From: Streptomyces sp. 15-116A
Lineage (GTDB): Bacteria; Actinomycetota; Actinomycetes; Streptomycetales; Streptomycetaceae
DNA: 35,122 nucleotides
Direction of reading: 5' to 3'
NCBI RefSeq assembly: GCF_025290915.1
Contig: NZ_JAOCQE010000043.1
Location: forward strand, 1-35,122
Within the stretch, counting starts at the first letter, position 1; each line of letters opens with the position of its first letter. Below are positions 1-7,923 of this stretch, one piece after another. The notes beneath the pieces are model-generated. The model was not told the DNA's origin. It was given only the letters and a program-made list of their open reading frames with translations, and made no database searches. The translations under genes were made by a program, and so were the position numbers.

Positions 1-1
1 C

Positions 2-1303
2 GGCGGGCTGACCACTCCCCCGCCCTACGCGCCGTCCGGCCGCCGTCCCAAGAACCGCCGGGCCACCTGGTCCCAGCAGTTCCAGGCGTCGCACGGCTGG
101 AGCGCCGGAGGCACGGGCACCGCGTCGGCCGAGGCCAACGACAAGACGCAGTTCGTGCGCGGCACCCAGTCGGTGCGGGTGACCACCAACGGCACCGGCA
201 AGCAGTCGTACGTCCGCAGGACCGGCATGCCCGCGCTGAACGCCACGGGCAAGATGATCCGGCTGCTGTTCCGCGTCGACGACGTCACCAACCTCGCCAA
301 GATGGTCTTCTACCTGGGCAGCGGCGGGCTGAAGAACTACTTCGCCTGGACCTTCCACGCCCACTCCAAGACCGCGGCGAACTATGTGCAGTCCGGCGAG
401 TGGGTGACGGTCCACCTGCAGTGGGCGGACGTGAACAGCGCGGCCGGCACCTACGCCCTCTCCGCCGCGGGCAAGCCGTCCACGACGACCGGCTTCACCG
501 ACATGTCCTTCGCCGTGTACGACAACGCGGGCGGGCCGGTGACGTACCGGCTGCAGGCCGTGGAGCTGATACCGGACACCACCGACGTGTTCCCCAACGG
601 GGTCGTGTCCATCACCTTCGACGACTCCCACAAGTCGATCCACGACCTGGCCCGTCCGATCATGGACTCCTTCGGATTCCCCGGCACGGTCTACAACATC
701 GCCGACGCCATCGGCACCGGGAGCTTCCTGACCGTGGACCAGATGCGGTCCATGCAGAACTTCTCCGGCTGGGAGATGGCCGGGCACTCCTACGCCAACG
801 CGGTGCACACCGCGAGCTACCCGAAGCTGACCGCGGAGGAGGCCGACGAGGACTTCCGCAAGCTGCGGGAGTGGCTGGTGTCCAACGGCTTCACCAGCGA
901 GCACTTCGCCTACCCGCACGGCGCGTTCCAGAAGACCTCGGACGGTGTCCCGGTCGACCTGATCGCGAGCCGGCACTTCACCACCGCACGGTCGATCATC
1001 TCCGAGACGATCGAGTCGTTCGCCCCGGCCAACCCGTACCGGCTGAAGTCGCTGACCGGTATCACCGACGGCACGGGCATCGGCGGTACGGCGCTGTCGA
1101 AGCTGACGGGCGAGGGCGGCAAGCTCGACCGGTGCGCGGACAGCGGTGACTGGCTGATCCTGTGCCTGCACAAGATCGTCGACGGGACGCCGAAGACCAG
1201 CACGGAGATCGGCACGGCGGGGCTCACCACGCTGATGCAGGAGCTCGAGGACCGGGACATCCCGGTGGTGACGGTCGAGGAGGCGATGGCCTACTACAAG
1301 TAG
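2..1303 (+). CDS. Polysaccharide deacetylase (NodB/CE4 family), 5' end missing
   Basis: The reading frame is open from the left edge, so the N-terminus and any signal peptide lie outside the window. The visible protein has an N-terminal region of about 200 residues that looks like a beta-sandwich, followed by a NodB-type deacetylase domain. Family motifs seen are TFDDS (nt 614-628, the catalytic and metal-binding Asp pair), AGHSYANAVH (metal-binding His region, with the second His further away than in the usual H-S-x-x-H), FAYPHG and a late LCLHK. Such enzymes remove N- or O-acetyl groups from chitin-like, peptidoglycan or exopolysaccharide chains, usually outside the cell. It converges with a glycosyltransferase operon, which hints at a shared polysaccharide, but this is inference. 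The substrate cannot be read from the sequence. Confidence 0.85.
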   Translation, partial: GGLTTPPPYAPSGRRPKNRRATWSQQFQASHGWSAGGTGTASAEANDKTQFVRGTQSVRVTTNGTGKQSYVRRTGMPALNATGKMIRLLFRVDDVTNLAKMVFYLGSGGLKNYFAWTFHAHSKTAANYVQSGEWVTVHLQWADVNSAAGTYALSAAGKPSTTTGFTDMSFAVYDNAGGPVTYRLQAVELIPDTTDVFPNGVVSITFDDSHKSIHDLARPIMDSFGFPGTVYNIADAIGTGSFLTVDQMRSMQNFSGWEMAGHSYANAVHTASYPKLTAEEADEDFRKLREWLVSNGFTSEHFAYPHGAFQKTSDGVPVDLIASRHFTTARSIISETIESFAPANPYRLKSLTGITDGTGIGGTALSKLTGEGGKLDRCADSGDWLILCLHKIVDGTPKTSTEIGTAGLTTLMQELEDRDIPVVTVEEAMAYYK

Positions 1304-1315
1304 GCCCGCGGGGGA

Positions 1316-1357
1316 CATGACGAAGGGGGCGGCCTGAGGGCCGCCCCCTTCGTCATG
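1316..1357. terminator. Bidirectional hairpin terminator
   Basis: A perfect 19-bp inverted repeat (arms 1316-1334 and 1339-1357) with a TGAG loop lies between the convergent deacetylase and glycosyltransferase genes, 12 nt from each stop codon. It lacks a long T run, as is usual in Streptomyces, and can serve both strands. Confidence 0.9.
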
Positions 1358-1369
1358 CTCCTACGGTGC

Positions 1370-3181
1370 TCACCAGCCGCCGCCCTGGCCGTTCTGCGGC
1401 CAGTTCGGGTCCTGGGGATAGGCGCCGCGGTTCTGCGGGTCGCGCTGCTGCGGCGGCCGCTGGTACTGCTGCTGCGGCGGATAGGGCTGCTGGTACGGCT
1501 GCTGCTGGTACGCGCCGCCGGGGTGCTGTCCGCCCTGCGGCCACTGCTGGGGGTGGCCGCCGTGACCGGCCGGTGCCTGCGCGGGTGCCGGGGCGGGCGT
1601 GCCCCAGCTGACGGGCTGCTGCGGCACGTTCTGGTGGTGCTGCTCGTCGTAGCCGGGCAGCGGCTGCGGCTGGCTGGGGATGTAGGCCGCGCGGGGACGG
1701 GTGCGCAGGGCGACGCCCTCCAGGCGCATGAGCTGGAGGGTCTCGGTGACCTTCTTGTCGGAGTAGGGGTCCTCCTCCTCCCAGATCTCCGTCACGTCGG
1801 CCTCGTGGTCGCCGCCCACGGACACCTCGACACCGGCCTGGCGGGTGCCCCAGCTGCCCTTGTGCAGGGTGAGCAGGGCGTAGAAGCGCAGCGGGGTCAG
1901 CAGGAACAGCTGGATCAGGCCGTACAGCGGGGCCAGCAGGAACATGCCGAACCGCTTGATGAAGCCCATGCCGCGGCGCGGGAAGTCGAGGTAGCGGACG
2001 TTGCGCAGATAGCCCATGAGGACCATGAACAGCGCGTAGTCGCCGATGTGGTCGACGAACCGGGCCGGCTGCATGATCGGCAGGATGACCATGGAGTAGA
2101 ACATGGCCGTGCCGAACACCAGCCACAGGCCGAGTTCCATGCAGGTCAGCCAGAAGGCCGGGCGGTACTTCTTCTGGTGCCGGAAGGCCCACAGGGACTC
2201 GCGGAAGAAGGACTTGTTCCAGCGGACCTGCTGGCGCAGGAAGTGCGGCAGCTTCTCGGGCACGGCGGTGTAGCCGACGGCGGTCTCCTGGAAGACCACC
2301 TGGCCTTCCATCAGGCAGTAGTTGGTCATGCGGCGGTCGTCGCCGAAGACGGCCGGCTTGCCCAGGAACTGCTGGTTGAGGAAGTCCGGCAGGTACTTGC
2401 GCACCAGCGTGCCGCGGTACGCCGACAGGGCGCCGCAGCAGCACAGCACGGACTTCAGCCGGGAGTAGGCGGCCCGCTCGAAGAGGAAGGAGTTGCCGTA
2501 GCGCAGGTCCTGCAGGCGGGTGAAGACATTGCTGTCGTGGTTGAGGGCGAGCACCATGCCGGTGGAGGCCATGATCTTCTCGTCGGCCAGCGGCAGCAGC
2601 AGCTCGCGCACGGTGTCCCGGGACAGGACCGTGTCGGAGTCCACGCACAGGAAGATGTCCGAGTACGGCGCCGCCTCGAAGCCGAGGGCCAGCGCCTCGC
2701 GCTTGCCCTTGTTCTCGGGCTGGATGCTGACGGTGTACTTGACGCCCTTGGCCTCGAACTCGGGCCGCAGCTTCTTCGCGGCCCGGATGCCGCCGGGGTC
2801 GGCGCTGCAGTCGTCGATGATGTGGATCTCGTTGGGCAGCCGGCTCTGCGCGAGCAGGGAGCGCATGCCCTGCTCGAACATCACCGGGTCCTCGTTGTAG
2901 ATCGGGATGACCGCGGTGACCCAGCAGTTCTCGAGGTACTCCAGCTCCTCCCGGCCCGCCTTGGCGGGCCGGTAGAACAGGGCGCCGAACATCTTCAGGG
3001 CCAGCAGGCCCATGGCGCCCATCGAGTACAGGTGCAGCGAGTCGGAGTCGAGCCGGGTGGCGATGACCGCCGCGATGGCGATGAAGAAGAAGTACGAGAC
3101 CTTGAGGTGCCGTCGCTTGCGGTGCGCCCTGCGCCCGTCGGAGTCGACAGCTCCGGGTATGTACGTATCCTCAGTCGTCAC
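1370..3181 (-). CDS. Hyaluronan-synthase-like processive glycosyltransferase (GT2)
   Basis: This is a 603-residue membrane glycosyltransferase of the HasA/NodC/chitin-synthase group. It has membrane segments near residues 29-70, then a GT2 domain with YNED (95-98), DDCS (123-126), the metal-binding DSD (181-183), GDDR (280-283) and QQVRW (317-321). Further membrane segments lie near 343-435, followed by a WGTR motif (444-447) typical of class I hyaluronan synthases. About 110 C-terminal residues form a low-complexity tail rich in Gln, Pro, Gly and Tyr. The GTG start at 3181 overlaps the stop of the upstream NDP-sugar dehydrogenase as GTGA, so the two are translationally coupled. The likely role is making and extruding a polysaccharide that contains a uronic acid. 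The exact sugars are not known; chitin- or cellulose-like products are alternatives. Confidence 0.85.
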   Translation of the reverse strand: MTTEDTYIPGAVDSDGRRAHRKRRHLKVSYFFFIAIAAVIATRLDSDSLHLYSMGAMGLLALKMFGALFYRPAKAGREELEYLENCWVTAVIPIYNEDPVMFEQGMRSLLAQSRLPNEIHIIDDCSADPGGIRAAKKLRPEFEAKGVKYTVSIQPENKGKREALALGFEAAPYSDIFLCVDSDTVLSRDTVRELLLPLADEKIMASTGMVLALNHDSNVFTRLQDLRYGNSFLFERAAYSRLKSVLCCCGALSAYRGTLVRKYLPDFLNQQFLGKPAVFGDDRRMTNYCLMEGQVVFQETAVGYTAVPEKLPHFLRQQVRWNKSFFRESLWAFRHQKKYRPAFWLTCMELGLWLVFGTAMFYSMVILPIMQPARFVDHIGDYALFMVLMGYLRNVRYLDFPRRGMGFIKRFGMFLLAPLYGLIQLFLLTPLRFYALLTLHKGSWGTRQAGVEVSVGGDHEADVTEIWEEEDPYSDKKVTETLQLMRLEGVALRTRPRAAYIPSQPQPLPGYDEQHHQNVPQQPVSWGTPAPAPAQAPAGHGGHPQQWPQGGQHPGGAYQQQPYQQPYPPQQQYQRPPQQRDPQNRGAYPQDPNWPQNGQGGGW

Positions 3182-4449
3182 AGCTTGACCACCCGGGGAT
3201 GATCGGCGGACTTGCCCCGGGTGTCGAACAGCTTGCGGGCACGGTCGGCCAGCAGGCCCAGGTCTATCTCCCGGTGCGGCTGAAGCAGGATGGTGAGGTC
3301 CGCGTCCTCGGCGGCGGCCAGGTAGTCCTCGGCGCGCTCGACCTGCGTACCGCCGACGGTCCAGCCCTCGACGTGCGGGTCGAAGTAGACGAGTTCGGCA
3401 CCGCGGGCGATCAGGTTCTCGGCGACCGCCATGGCCGGGCTCTCGCGCTGGTCGGAGATGTCCGGCTTGTAGGTGACGCCGAGCAGCAGGACGCGGGAGC
3501 CGCGCACGGCCTTGCCCTCGTCGTTGAGCAGATCGGCGGCGCGGTTGACCACGTGGACGGGCATGCGCTGGTTGATCTCCTGCGCCAGCTCCACGAAGCG
3601 GAACGGGATGCCCAGTGAACGCACCTTGTACGACAGGTAGTTGGGGTCGATCGGGATGCAGTGCCCGCCGACGCCGGGGCCGGGGTAGAACGGCGCGAAG
3701 CCGAACGGCTTGGTGGAGGCGCAGCGGATGGCGTCCCACAGGTCGACGCCGATCTCGCGGCAGAACATCGACATCTCGTTGACGAGGGCGATGTTCACGT
3801 GCCGGTAGGTGTTCTCCAGCAGCTTGGCCATCTCGGCCTCGCGGGTGCCCTTGGCCTCGACCACGCGGGCCACGAAGCGCTCGTAGAGGGCACGGGCGGC
3901 CTTGGTGCAGTCGGCGGTGACGCCGCCGACGACCTTGGGGGTGTTCTCCAGGCCGAAGGAGGCGTTGCCCGGGTCGATGCGCTCGGGCGAGAAGGCGAGG
4001 TGGAAGTCCTTGCCGACCTTCAGGCCGCCGGCCTCCAGACGGGGGCGTACGACCTCGTCGGTGGTGCCGGGGTAGGTCGTGGACTCCAGGACCACGAGGG
4101 TGCCGGGCGTGAGGTGGGCGGCGATGTCCGCCACCGCGGCGTGCACGGCGCCGAGGTCCGGGGAGCCGTACTCGGTGAGCGGCGTGGGCACGCAGATGAC
4201 GACCGCGGCGGCCTCGGCGATCACCTCGGCGCGGTCGGAGGCGCGGAAGCCCTGCTCGAGCATCGCGCCGACCTCGGCGTCGGTGATGTCGTCGACGTGG
4301 GAGCGGCCGGCGTTCAGGCCCTCGACCACGTGACGGCTGCGGTCGAGACCGATCACCTTCAGTCCGGCGGCGGCAGCGGAGCGAGCCAGCGGCAGCCCCA
4401 CGTAACCGAGTCCGACAACGACAAGATCCGTCGTGGAGGATCTGCTCAC
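3178..4449 (-). CDS. UDP-sugar 6-dehydrogenase, WbpA/TviB-like (UDP-GlcNAc type)
   Basis: This 423-residue NAD-dependent enzyme oxidises C6 of a UDP-sugar to a uronic acid. It has the N-terminal Rossmann motif GLGYVGLP, then KLLENTYRHVNIALVNE, and the active-site segment GGHCIPIDP with catalytic Cys near residue 264. That last motif is typical of the UDP-GlcNAc/UDP-GalNAc group (WbpA, TviB). Glucose-type enzymes carry GGSCFPKD or GGYCLPKD instead, so a GlcNAc-type substrate is more likely than UDP-glucose. I chose the GTG at 4449 because a GGGGA sequence lies about 8 nt upstream; the frame also allows a TTG at 4464. It is the first main gene of the operon and overlaps the glycosyltransferase by 4 bp, so it should supply that enzyme's uronic donor. 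Confidence 0.88.
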   Translation of the reverse strand: MSRSSTTDLVVVGLGYVGLPLARSAAAAGLKVIGLDRSRHVVEGLNAGRSHVDDITDAEVGAMLEQGFRASDRAEVIAEAAAVVICVPTPLTEYGSPDLGAVHAAVADIAAHLTPGTLVVLESTTYPGTTDEVVRPRLEAGGLKVGKDFHLAFSPERIDPGNASFGLENTPKVVGGVTADCTKAARALYERFVARVVEAKGTREAEMAKLLENTYRHVNIALVNEMSMFCREIGVDLWDAIRCASTKPFGFAPFYPGPGVGGHCIPIDPNYLSYKVRSLGIPFRFVELAQEINQRMPVHVVNRAADLLNDEGKAVRGSRVLLLGVTYKPDISDQRESPAMAVAENLIARGAELVYFDPHVEGWTVGGTQVERAEDYLAAAEDADLTILLQPHREIDLGLLADRARKLFDTRGKSADHPRVVKL

Positions 4450-4556
4450 GACACCATTCCCCAACCCCGTTGCACGGCCACGGGCAGGCCGGACGCGGGC
4501 AGCACGAGCCCCCCACGTAATTCGAACATGTCCGAGGAGGCTAACAGAACCTTCAT
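4446..4556 (-). CDS. Candidate 36-residue leader ORF with two TTA codons
   Basis: An ATG at 4556, preceded by GGGA with a 7-nt gap, opens a 36-codon frame. Its TGA overlaps the GTG start of the UDP-sugar dehydrogenase as GTGA, the same coupling used between the two downstream genes. It contains TTA codons at 4544-4542 and 4520-4518, the rare leucine codon read by the bldA tRNA in Streptomyces. No known domain is visible. It may instead be AT-rich promoter sequence read by chance; only the geometry and the two TTA codons argue for a real leader peptide. Confidence 0.3.
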   Translation of the reverse strand: MKVLLASSDMFELRGGLVLPASGLPVAVQRGWGMVS

Positions 4557-4677
4557 ATTTTCATCCCGCTCACATCAAGTGCGGCTTGTCACGTACAGAC
4601 TCGTACAACCCTTGACGCATCTGGTGTGTCTCCCGTCACCACAGCCGCATGACCAGGCACACGGTGTGGCCCGGGTC

Positions 4678-5694
4678 TCAGACCTGCTGCCACGCCCTGA
4701 GGGCGAGGCCCGGTTCGTCCTTGCGGCGGGTGATCATCAGGGTCCCGGTGGACGGGGCGAGCGTGGCCGCCACGAGCTGGTCGTTCTCGTCGAGAGCGAC
4801 GCACACCCGGGCGTCGGCGGGGAGTTGAGGGCCGGACTCGGTCCACCAGGCTCCGGCGGACTCCTGCTCGGTGGGGTACGCGGCGAAGGCGACCCGGCCG
4901 CTCGCGGACCGCTGGGCGAGGACGGTGCAGTCGTGGCCCTCGATCACACAGCGCACGGCGGAAACGGGGCCGGGACCGGCCGACGTGAGCAGGGTCACAG
5001 GCTTGTCGCCGGGGCGCCAGGCGCACAACTCCCCGCCCTCGTCGGTGAAGTACAGGGTGGTGTGCTCGGCGGAGGTGGCCAGCGCCCGCAACGTGCCCGG
5101 CCGGACCGGGACATCGACGCCCTCGGTGGGCAACGGCGGCTTCCCCGGCTCCTCCTGACGCCAGTGCAGAATCCCCCCGGCACCGGCCGCGTACAGCTCG
5201 ACCCGCCCCGACTCTCCGGTCACGGCCGCCAGTTGGTCCTGGACGCCCTCACCCCCGAGGTCGGCCCAGGCCGCCCAGCCGCCCTTCTCCTTCTGCGTCA
5301 GCAGGCTCACGCCTCCGCCCTTGTTCCGCACGAACACGTGCGCCCGCCCCTGGGCGTCGACGGCGACGGCGGGCGCCCCAGTGCGCTCGCCCTTCTTGTC
5401 GGGGTGACCGACGGGATTCCAGTCGAGAGCGGCGAGCCGGGGCCGGAAATGCGTGGAGTGCACGAGCCCCGACTCACCCTTCACGGTGGGCCGCCAGGCG
5501 ACCAGATGCGCATAGCGGTCAGGGCCCTGCCCGACCGACAGCCCAGGATGCAGCCGCTGCTCCCCGCCGACCCTGCGGGGCGGCTCCCAGGGTCCGCCGG
5601 GGGCGAGTTCCGCACGGCACAGGGCGGCGTCGTCCGACGGCAGATAGACGATGAGGCGGCCGTCGCGGCCGCGGAGAAGCCAGTCGCCGTTCAC
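4678..5694 (-). CDS. Predicted PLL-like/sialidase-like beta-propeller protein, unknown function
   Basis: This is a 338-residue protein with no signal peptide and no membrane segment, so probably cytoplasmic. It is built from weak repeats of 45-50 residues with patterns such as HVFVRNKGGG, GWAAWADLGG and RVELYAAGAGGILHW. These resemble the blades of PLL-type lectin or sialidase-like beta-propellers found in many actinobacterial proteins. No catalytic residues could be assigned. The GTG start is supported by AGGG 7 nt upstream. It is divergent from the NYN-domain gene, with about 80 bp between starts, so the two may share a promoter region. A carbohydrate- or protein-binding role is a guess from the fold. 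Confidence 0.65.
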   Translation of the reverse strand: MNGDWLLRGRDGRLIVYLPSDDAALCRAELAPGGPWEPPRRVGGEQRLHPGLSVGQGPDRYAHLVAWRPTVKGESGLVHSTHFRPRLAALDWNPVGHPDKKGERTGAPAVAVDAQGRAHVFVRNKGGGVSLLTQKEKGGWAAWADLGGEGVQDQLAAVTGESGRVELYAAGAGGILHWRQEEPGKPPLPTEGVDVPVRPGTLRALATSAEHTTLYFTDEGGELCAWRPGDKPVTLLTSAGPGPVSAVRCVIEGHDCTVLAQRSASGRVAFAAYPTEQESAGAWWTESGPQLPADARVCVALDENDQLVAATLAPSTGTLMITRRKDEPGLALRAWQQV

Positions 5695-5774
5695 CGTTTC
5701 ACCCTATGCAGCGCGCCTCCCGCCGCGACCCCGGGGGCCCTGCTCACCGGGCGTTCCGTGGGACCCTGGGCCGC

Positions 5775-6149
5775 ATGAACGACACCGCCGCCCTGCTCGT
5801 GATCGTCGACGCCGCGAACGTGGTCGGTTCGGTGCCCGACGGCTGGTGGCGCGACCGCAAGGCCGCCACGGAACGCCTCCGCGACAGACTGGCCACCCAG
5901 GGCCTGCCGGCCCACGAGGGCCCCCTGGAGATCGTCCTGGTGGTCGAGGGCGCGGCAAGAGGCGTGGAACCCGTACCGGGCGTCCACGTGGAACGGGCCC
6001 CGGGCAGCGGGGACGACCACATGGTCACCCTGGTGGCCGAGGCAGCGGGCACCCGCCCGATCCTGGTCGTCACGGCAGACCGCGACCTCCGCCGCCGGGT
6101 AACAGAACTCGGCGCGGAGGTCACAGGCCCACGCACGGTACGGGGCTGA
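5775..6149 (+). CDS. NYN/PIN-like nuclease-fold protein
   Basis: This 124-residue protein has an N-terminal LLVIVDAANVVGS strand with an acidic residue followed by Asn, a central IVLVVEG strand, GSGDDHMVTLV with paired Asp, and LVVTADRDLRRRV near the C-terminus. This order of acidic motifs after hydrophobic strands is typical of small NYN (PIN-like) RNases, which cut RNA using metal held by the Asp residues. I chose the ATG at 5775 because the domain begins only a few residues later; the frame stays open to 5706 but that part has no domain. The ribosome-binding site is weak. Activity is inferred from motifs only. Confidence 0.65.
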   Translation: MNDTAALLVIVDAANVVGSVPDGWWRDRKAATERLRDRLATQGLPAHEGPLEIVLVVEGAARGVEPVPGVHVERAPGSGDDHMVTLVAEAAGTRPILVVTADRDLRRRVTELGAEVTGPRTVRG

Positions 6150-6175
6150 CTCACCCGGGCGAGCGGTCCGAGGCG

Positions 6176-6207
6176 AAGGGGCGCGGGGAACTGCGCGACC
6201 AGCCACA
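6176..6207 (-). repeat. Dispersed 32-nt intergenic repeat, copy 1
   Basis: This 32-nt sequence is identical to 10024-10055. Read on the minus strand it starts 47 nt after the stop of the amino acid permease gene. The core GCGCGGGGAACTGCGC can form a short hairpin (GCGC arms). I recall closely similar sequences recurring in Streptomyces intergenic regions. It may act as a 3' end or termination element; no function is proved. Confidence 0.7.
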
Positions 6208-6254
6208 GCGCACCCGCACCCGCCGACGACCCGGACCACCCCCCACCGAACGCA

Positions 6255-7775
6255 TCACTGCGCATCCGGACCGGGCTTCATCACCTCATCCACAGACGTC
6301 TGCTCCCCCTTCGCCAGCCGGCTGTTCCCCCGGCTGTACAGGAAGTAGACGACGATCCCGATCGCCATCCAGATCCCGAACCGCACCCACGTCTCAGCCG
6401 GCAGATTCAGCATCAGCCACAACGACGCGGCCACCGAGAGAATCGGCAGGAACGGCACCCACGGCGTCCGGAACGACCGATGCAGATCCGGCCGCGTCTT
6501 CCGCAGAATGATCACGCTGATCGCGACGATCACGAAGGCGAACAACGTCCCGATGTTCACCAGCGCCGCCAGCTCGTTCAGCGGAGTGAAGCCCGCGAGG
6601 ACCGCGATGACCACACCGAGCAGGATCGTCGGACGGTGCGGGGTCTTGAACCGCGGGTGCACCCGCGAGAAGAACCGCGGCAGCAGCCCGTCACGGCTCA
6701 TCGCGAAGAACACACGGGTCTGACCGAGCAGCAGGATCATGCAGACGGTCGTCAGGCCGACCGCGGCGCCGAAACTGATGAAGCCCGCGAACCAGGGATG
6801 CCCGGTCGCCTTGAACGCGTCGGCCAGCGGCGCGTCCACCGACAGCTCGCTGTAGTGCTGCATACCGGTGACGACGATCGACACCAGCACGTACAGCACG
6901 GTGCAGATGAACAGCGAGCCGAGGATGCCGCGGGGCATGTCGCGCTGCGGGTTCTTCGTCTCCTCGGCGGCGGTCGCCACAATGTCGAAGCCGATGAACG
7001 CGAAGAACACCACCGACGCGGCGGTGAAGATACCCATCACGCCGAAGTTGGACGGCGCCCAGCCGAAGATCAGCTGGATCAGGGGCGCGTCCAGATTCTG
7101 GCCCGCCTCCACCGGCTGCGCCTTCGGGATGAACGGGTCGTAGTTGTCGGCGGTGATGAAGAACGCCCCCGCGATGATCACGACGAGCACGACGGTCACC
7201 TTGATGGCGACGACGACGGAGGTGACCCGGGCGGACAGCTTCATGCCGAGCACGAGGATGCCGGTGAGCACCAGCACCAGCACGGCCGCGAGGATGTCGA
7301 AGCCGAATCCCTCGGCGCCCTCCCGGCTGCCCAGCACCGCGGGCAGCTCCCAGCCCGCGTTGTCCATGAGCGACTGGATGTAGCCCGACCAGCCGACGGC
7401 CACCACCGCCGTACCGAGCGCGAACTCCAGCACCAGGTCCCAGCCGATGATCCACGCGGGCAGCTCACCGAGGGAGGCGTACGAGAACGTGTAGGCGGAG
7501 CCCGCCACCGGGACGGTGGAGGCGAACTCGGCGTAGCAGAGCGCGGCGAGCGCGCAGACCACACCGGCCACCACGAAGGCCAGGGCCACCGCGGGCCCGG
7601 CGTTGTTCTTGGCGACCGTGCCGGTGAGGACGAAGATGCCGGTGCCGATGATGACGCCGACGCCGAAGACCGTCAGATCGAGGGCGGACAAGGATTTCTT
7701 GAGCGCGTGCTCCGGTTCCTCGGTGTCGAGGATCGACTGCTCGACGTTCTTCGTCCGGAAGAGGGGGCTGGTCAC
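6255..7775 (-). CDS. APC-family amino acid permease (cationic amino acid transporter type)
   Basis: This 506-residue integral membrane protein has 12 or more hydrophobic segments. The first carries VFGVGVIIGTGIFVLTG, the unwound-helix G-x-G region typical of APC transporters. FAFIGFDIVATAAEETKNPQRDMPRGI is the characteristic loop around TM6-7 of the CAT/YfnA branch (I give only the general region, residues about 250-275). It should import amino acids in symport with protons; the substrate is unknown, with cationic or branched-chain amino acids likely. The GTG at 7775 is chosen because GGGAGG lies 6 nt upstream; the open frame extends to 7901 but has no ribosome-binding site. It stands alone as a transcription unit, downstream of the dxs terminator. 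Confidence 0.85.
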   Translation of the reverse strand: MTSPLFRTKNVEQSILDTEEPEHALKKSLSALDLTVFGVGVIIGTGIFVLTGTVAKNNAGPAVALAFVVAGVVCALAALCYAEFASTVPVAGSAYTFSYASLGELPAWIIGWDLVLEFALGTAVVAVGWSGYIQSLMDNAGWELPAVLGSREGAEGFGFDILAAVLVLVLTGILVLGMKLSARVTSVVVAIKVTVVLVVIIAGAFFITADNYDPFIPKAQPVEAGQNLDAPLIQLIFGWAPSNFGVMGIFTAASVVFFAFIGFDIVATAAEETKNPQRDMPRGILGSLFICTVLYVLVSIVVTGMQHYSELSVDAPLADAFKATGHPWFAGFISFGAAVGLTTVCMILLLGQTRVFFAMSRDGLLPRFFSRVHPRFKTPHRPTILLGVVIAVLAGFTPLNELAALVNIGTLFAFVIVAISVIILRKTRPDLHRSFRTPWVPFLPILSVAASLWLMLNLPAETWVRFGIWMAIGIVVYFLYSRGNSRLAKGEQTSVDEVMKPGPDAQ

Positions 7776-7859
7776 GGATACCTCCCACGCTTGTCGTCCT
7801 CGACATGATCGAGAGGGGGCGTAGGTCGTATGCCCCGGTATCAGCACCCTCACGCAAAC

Positions 7860-7899
7860 GGGCCGCCCTCGCCACTCATCCCAGTGGCGGGGGCGGCCC
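7860..7899 (-). terminator. dxs terminator hairpin
   Basis: A 17-bp stem (arms 7860-7876 and 7883-7899, one T-G pair) with a 6-nt loop starts 24 nt after the dxs stop codon on the minus strand. It separates dxs from the amino acid permease. Confidence 0.85.
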
Positions 7900-7923
7900 A
7901 TCCGGGCGACGCGTGGTGGCGGG

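Noticed and set aside
1440..1680. CTGCTG-type repeats as a DNA repeat element
   Set aside because: They are the coding sequence of the Gln-rich glycosyltransferase tail read on the other strand.
1370..4516. One open frame of 1048 codons spanning the glycosyltransferase and the region of the dehydrogenase gene
   Set aside because: The part above 3181 is an Arg/Pro-rich shadow of the dehydrogenase gene in another frame; the dehydrogenase has clear family motifs and a GTGA overlap marks the true start.
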